Of a DNA stretch of 64,000 bases, positions 63,576 through 64,000 are shown piece after piece. The stretch lies in contig NZ_JACJPI010000014.1 of the NCBI RefSeq assembly GCF_014695975.1, forward strand, positions 1 to 64,000, written 5' to 3'. This DNA is from Leptolyngbya sp. FACHB-321 (lineage in GTDB: Bacteria > Cyanobacteriota > Cyanobacteriia > Leptolyngbyales > Leptolyngbyaceae). Both the position numbers and the translations under genes were made by a program. The notes under the pieces were generated by a model that worked only from the letters and a program-made list of their open reading frames with translations, was not told the origin of the DNA and ran no database searches. Every line of letters starts with the position of its first letter. The first letter of the stretch is position 1.

Positions 63576-63755
63576 TTAACTGTAGCGGCGTTTGCGTTGA
63601 GCCACGATCGCTTTGCGCTTTTTCTTCTCGATTGGGGTTTCAAAGTGCCGATGAGAGCGTAGGTCAGCCAAGATTCCTGCTTTAGAGACCTGACGCTTAA
63701 AGCGCCGTAACGCAGAATCAATGCCTTCGTTTTCACCAAGAACTATCTGAGTCAT
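63576..63755 (-). CDS. rpsU: Ribosomal protein bS21
   Basis: This small gene encodes 59 residues. It starts [20 protein letters not shown] and continues with [17 protein letters not shown], then a Lys/Arg-rich tail ([19 protein letters not shown]). That is the complete bS21 sequence pattern, including the conserved [12 protein letters not shown] segment. The protein binds the 16S rRNA 3' end region of the 30S subunit and helps start translation. A reading frame on the same strand at 63521-63739 is a shadow of it. The 245 bp upstream to the window end should hold its promoter. I see no other gene there. Confidence 0.95.
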   Translation of the reverse strand: MTQIVLGENEGIDSALRRFKRQVSKAGILADLRSHRHFETPIEKKKRKAIVAQRKRRYS

Positions 63756-64000
63756 TACTTTTTAATCTCTCTAGAACATGATTGTGTGAACGAACTGCCG
63801 AACGGATGCAGAGCAAACACATTGCCTTATGGCAACTCCAATCAAGCATTGATTGCCCTTTCAACCGTAAGCTGAGCCTCTAGAGGTGGCATCCTAGATT
63901 GACATGGCACATCTAGCAAAAGGCTATCTGCTTCAGTCACAGACAGATCAATTCAACGATACGTTATCACGAAAAATTGCTCGCGTCATCCCAAAGTTAA

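Noticed and set aside
63521-63739. 72-residue minus-strand frame near the window end
   Set aside because: It overlaps rpsU in another frame. The bS21 frame from 63755 to 63576 is unmistakable.

Overview
The window is from a cyanobacterium. Supporting signs are the many HIP1 palindromes (GCGATCGC) across coding and non-coding DNA, a phycobilisome rod-core linker (cpcG), a CpcS/CpeS-type phycobilin lyase, RuBisCO accumulation factor Raf1, a cyanobacterial-type rnpB, CHAT/TPR and DUF928 proteins, WD40-NB-ARC proteins and heptanucleotide repeats. A filamentous or Leptolyngbya-like lineage is plausible, but that is inference only.

Region by region. 1-4350: three small exported or repeat proteins, then a decaying stretch with relics of an IS1-type transposase and an M20 peptidase, and one conserved unknown protein. 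4354-8655: a two-gene operon of dynamin-like GTPases, the upstream one with a TerB-like N-terminus. 8935-9812: a broken IS4-type transposase. 10394-30848: a long plus-strand accessory block. It holds a NarL-type regulator with a CHASE2 histidine kinase, a DUF928 protein, two CHAT (caspase-fold) TPR proteins separated by a TPR protein, a trypsin-like protease with TPRs, a type I ABC exporter with a cyclic-nucleotide-binding-like N-terminus and a catalytically dead C39-like domain, and a 1090-residue protein. That protein runs from a subtilisin domain through a proline-rich linker and a pre-toxin segment to a C-terminal deaminase-like domain. A membrane protein and an HlyD adaptor follow. 30849-31910: relics (group II intron-like 5' end, VOC fragment, MITE-like element). 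31911-39675: a STAND (NB-ARC) protein with 14 WD40 repeats, then a cassette of two C39-like cysteine peptidases (one interrupted by an in-frame TAA), a GH19 chitinase/lysozyme-like enzyme and a membrane coiled-coil protein.

40189-64000 is mainly housekeeping: alpha/beta hydrolase, NTF2-like protein, tRNA-Ala(GGC), raf1, a GT39-like membrane glycosyltransferase, an XRE regulator, cpcG, a metallopeptidase-like protein with cpcS, a Cache-HAMP-PAS-PAS protein, an ABC-2 permease, mobA, a DUF482 acyltransferase, a RibD-like reductase, a Cache histidine kinase, rnc, rnpB, a Vat-type acetyltransferase, a GT60-like glycosyltransferase, an Rre1/Ycf29-like regulator, a low-temperature-induced-type exported protein and rpsU.

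The most interesting system is the block at 22.7-30.8 kb: an apparent self-contained type I secretion locus for a polymorphic toxin built from a subtilisin protease and a deaminase-like tip. Upstream sit caspase-like and trypsin-like protease genes and a two-component pair. Other points worth attention are the TerB/dynamin pair, the C39/GH19 cassette with a single nonsense codon, a 21-bp-period repeat family at two intergenic sites, and heptamer-periodic DNA that encodes the signal peptides of both CHAT proteins.
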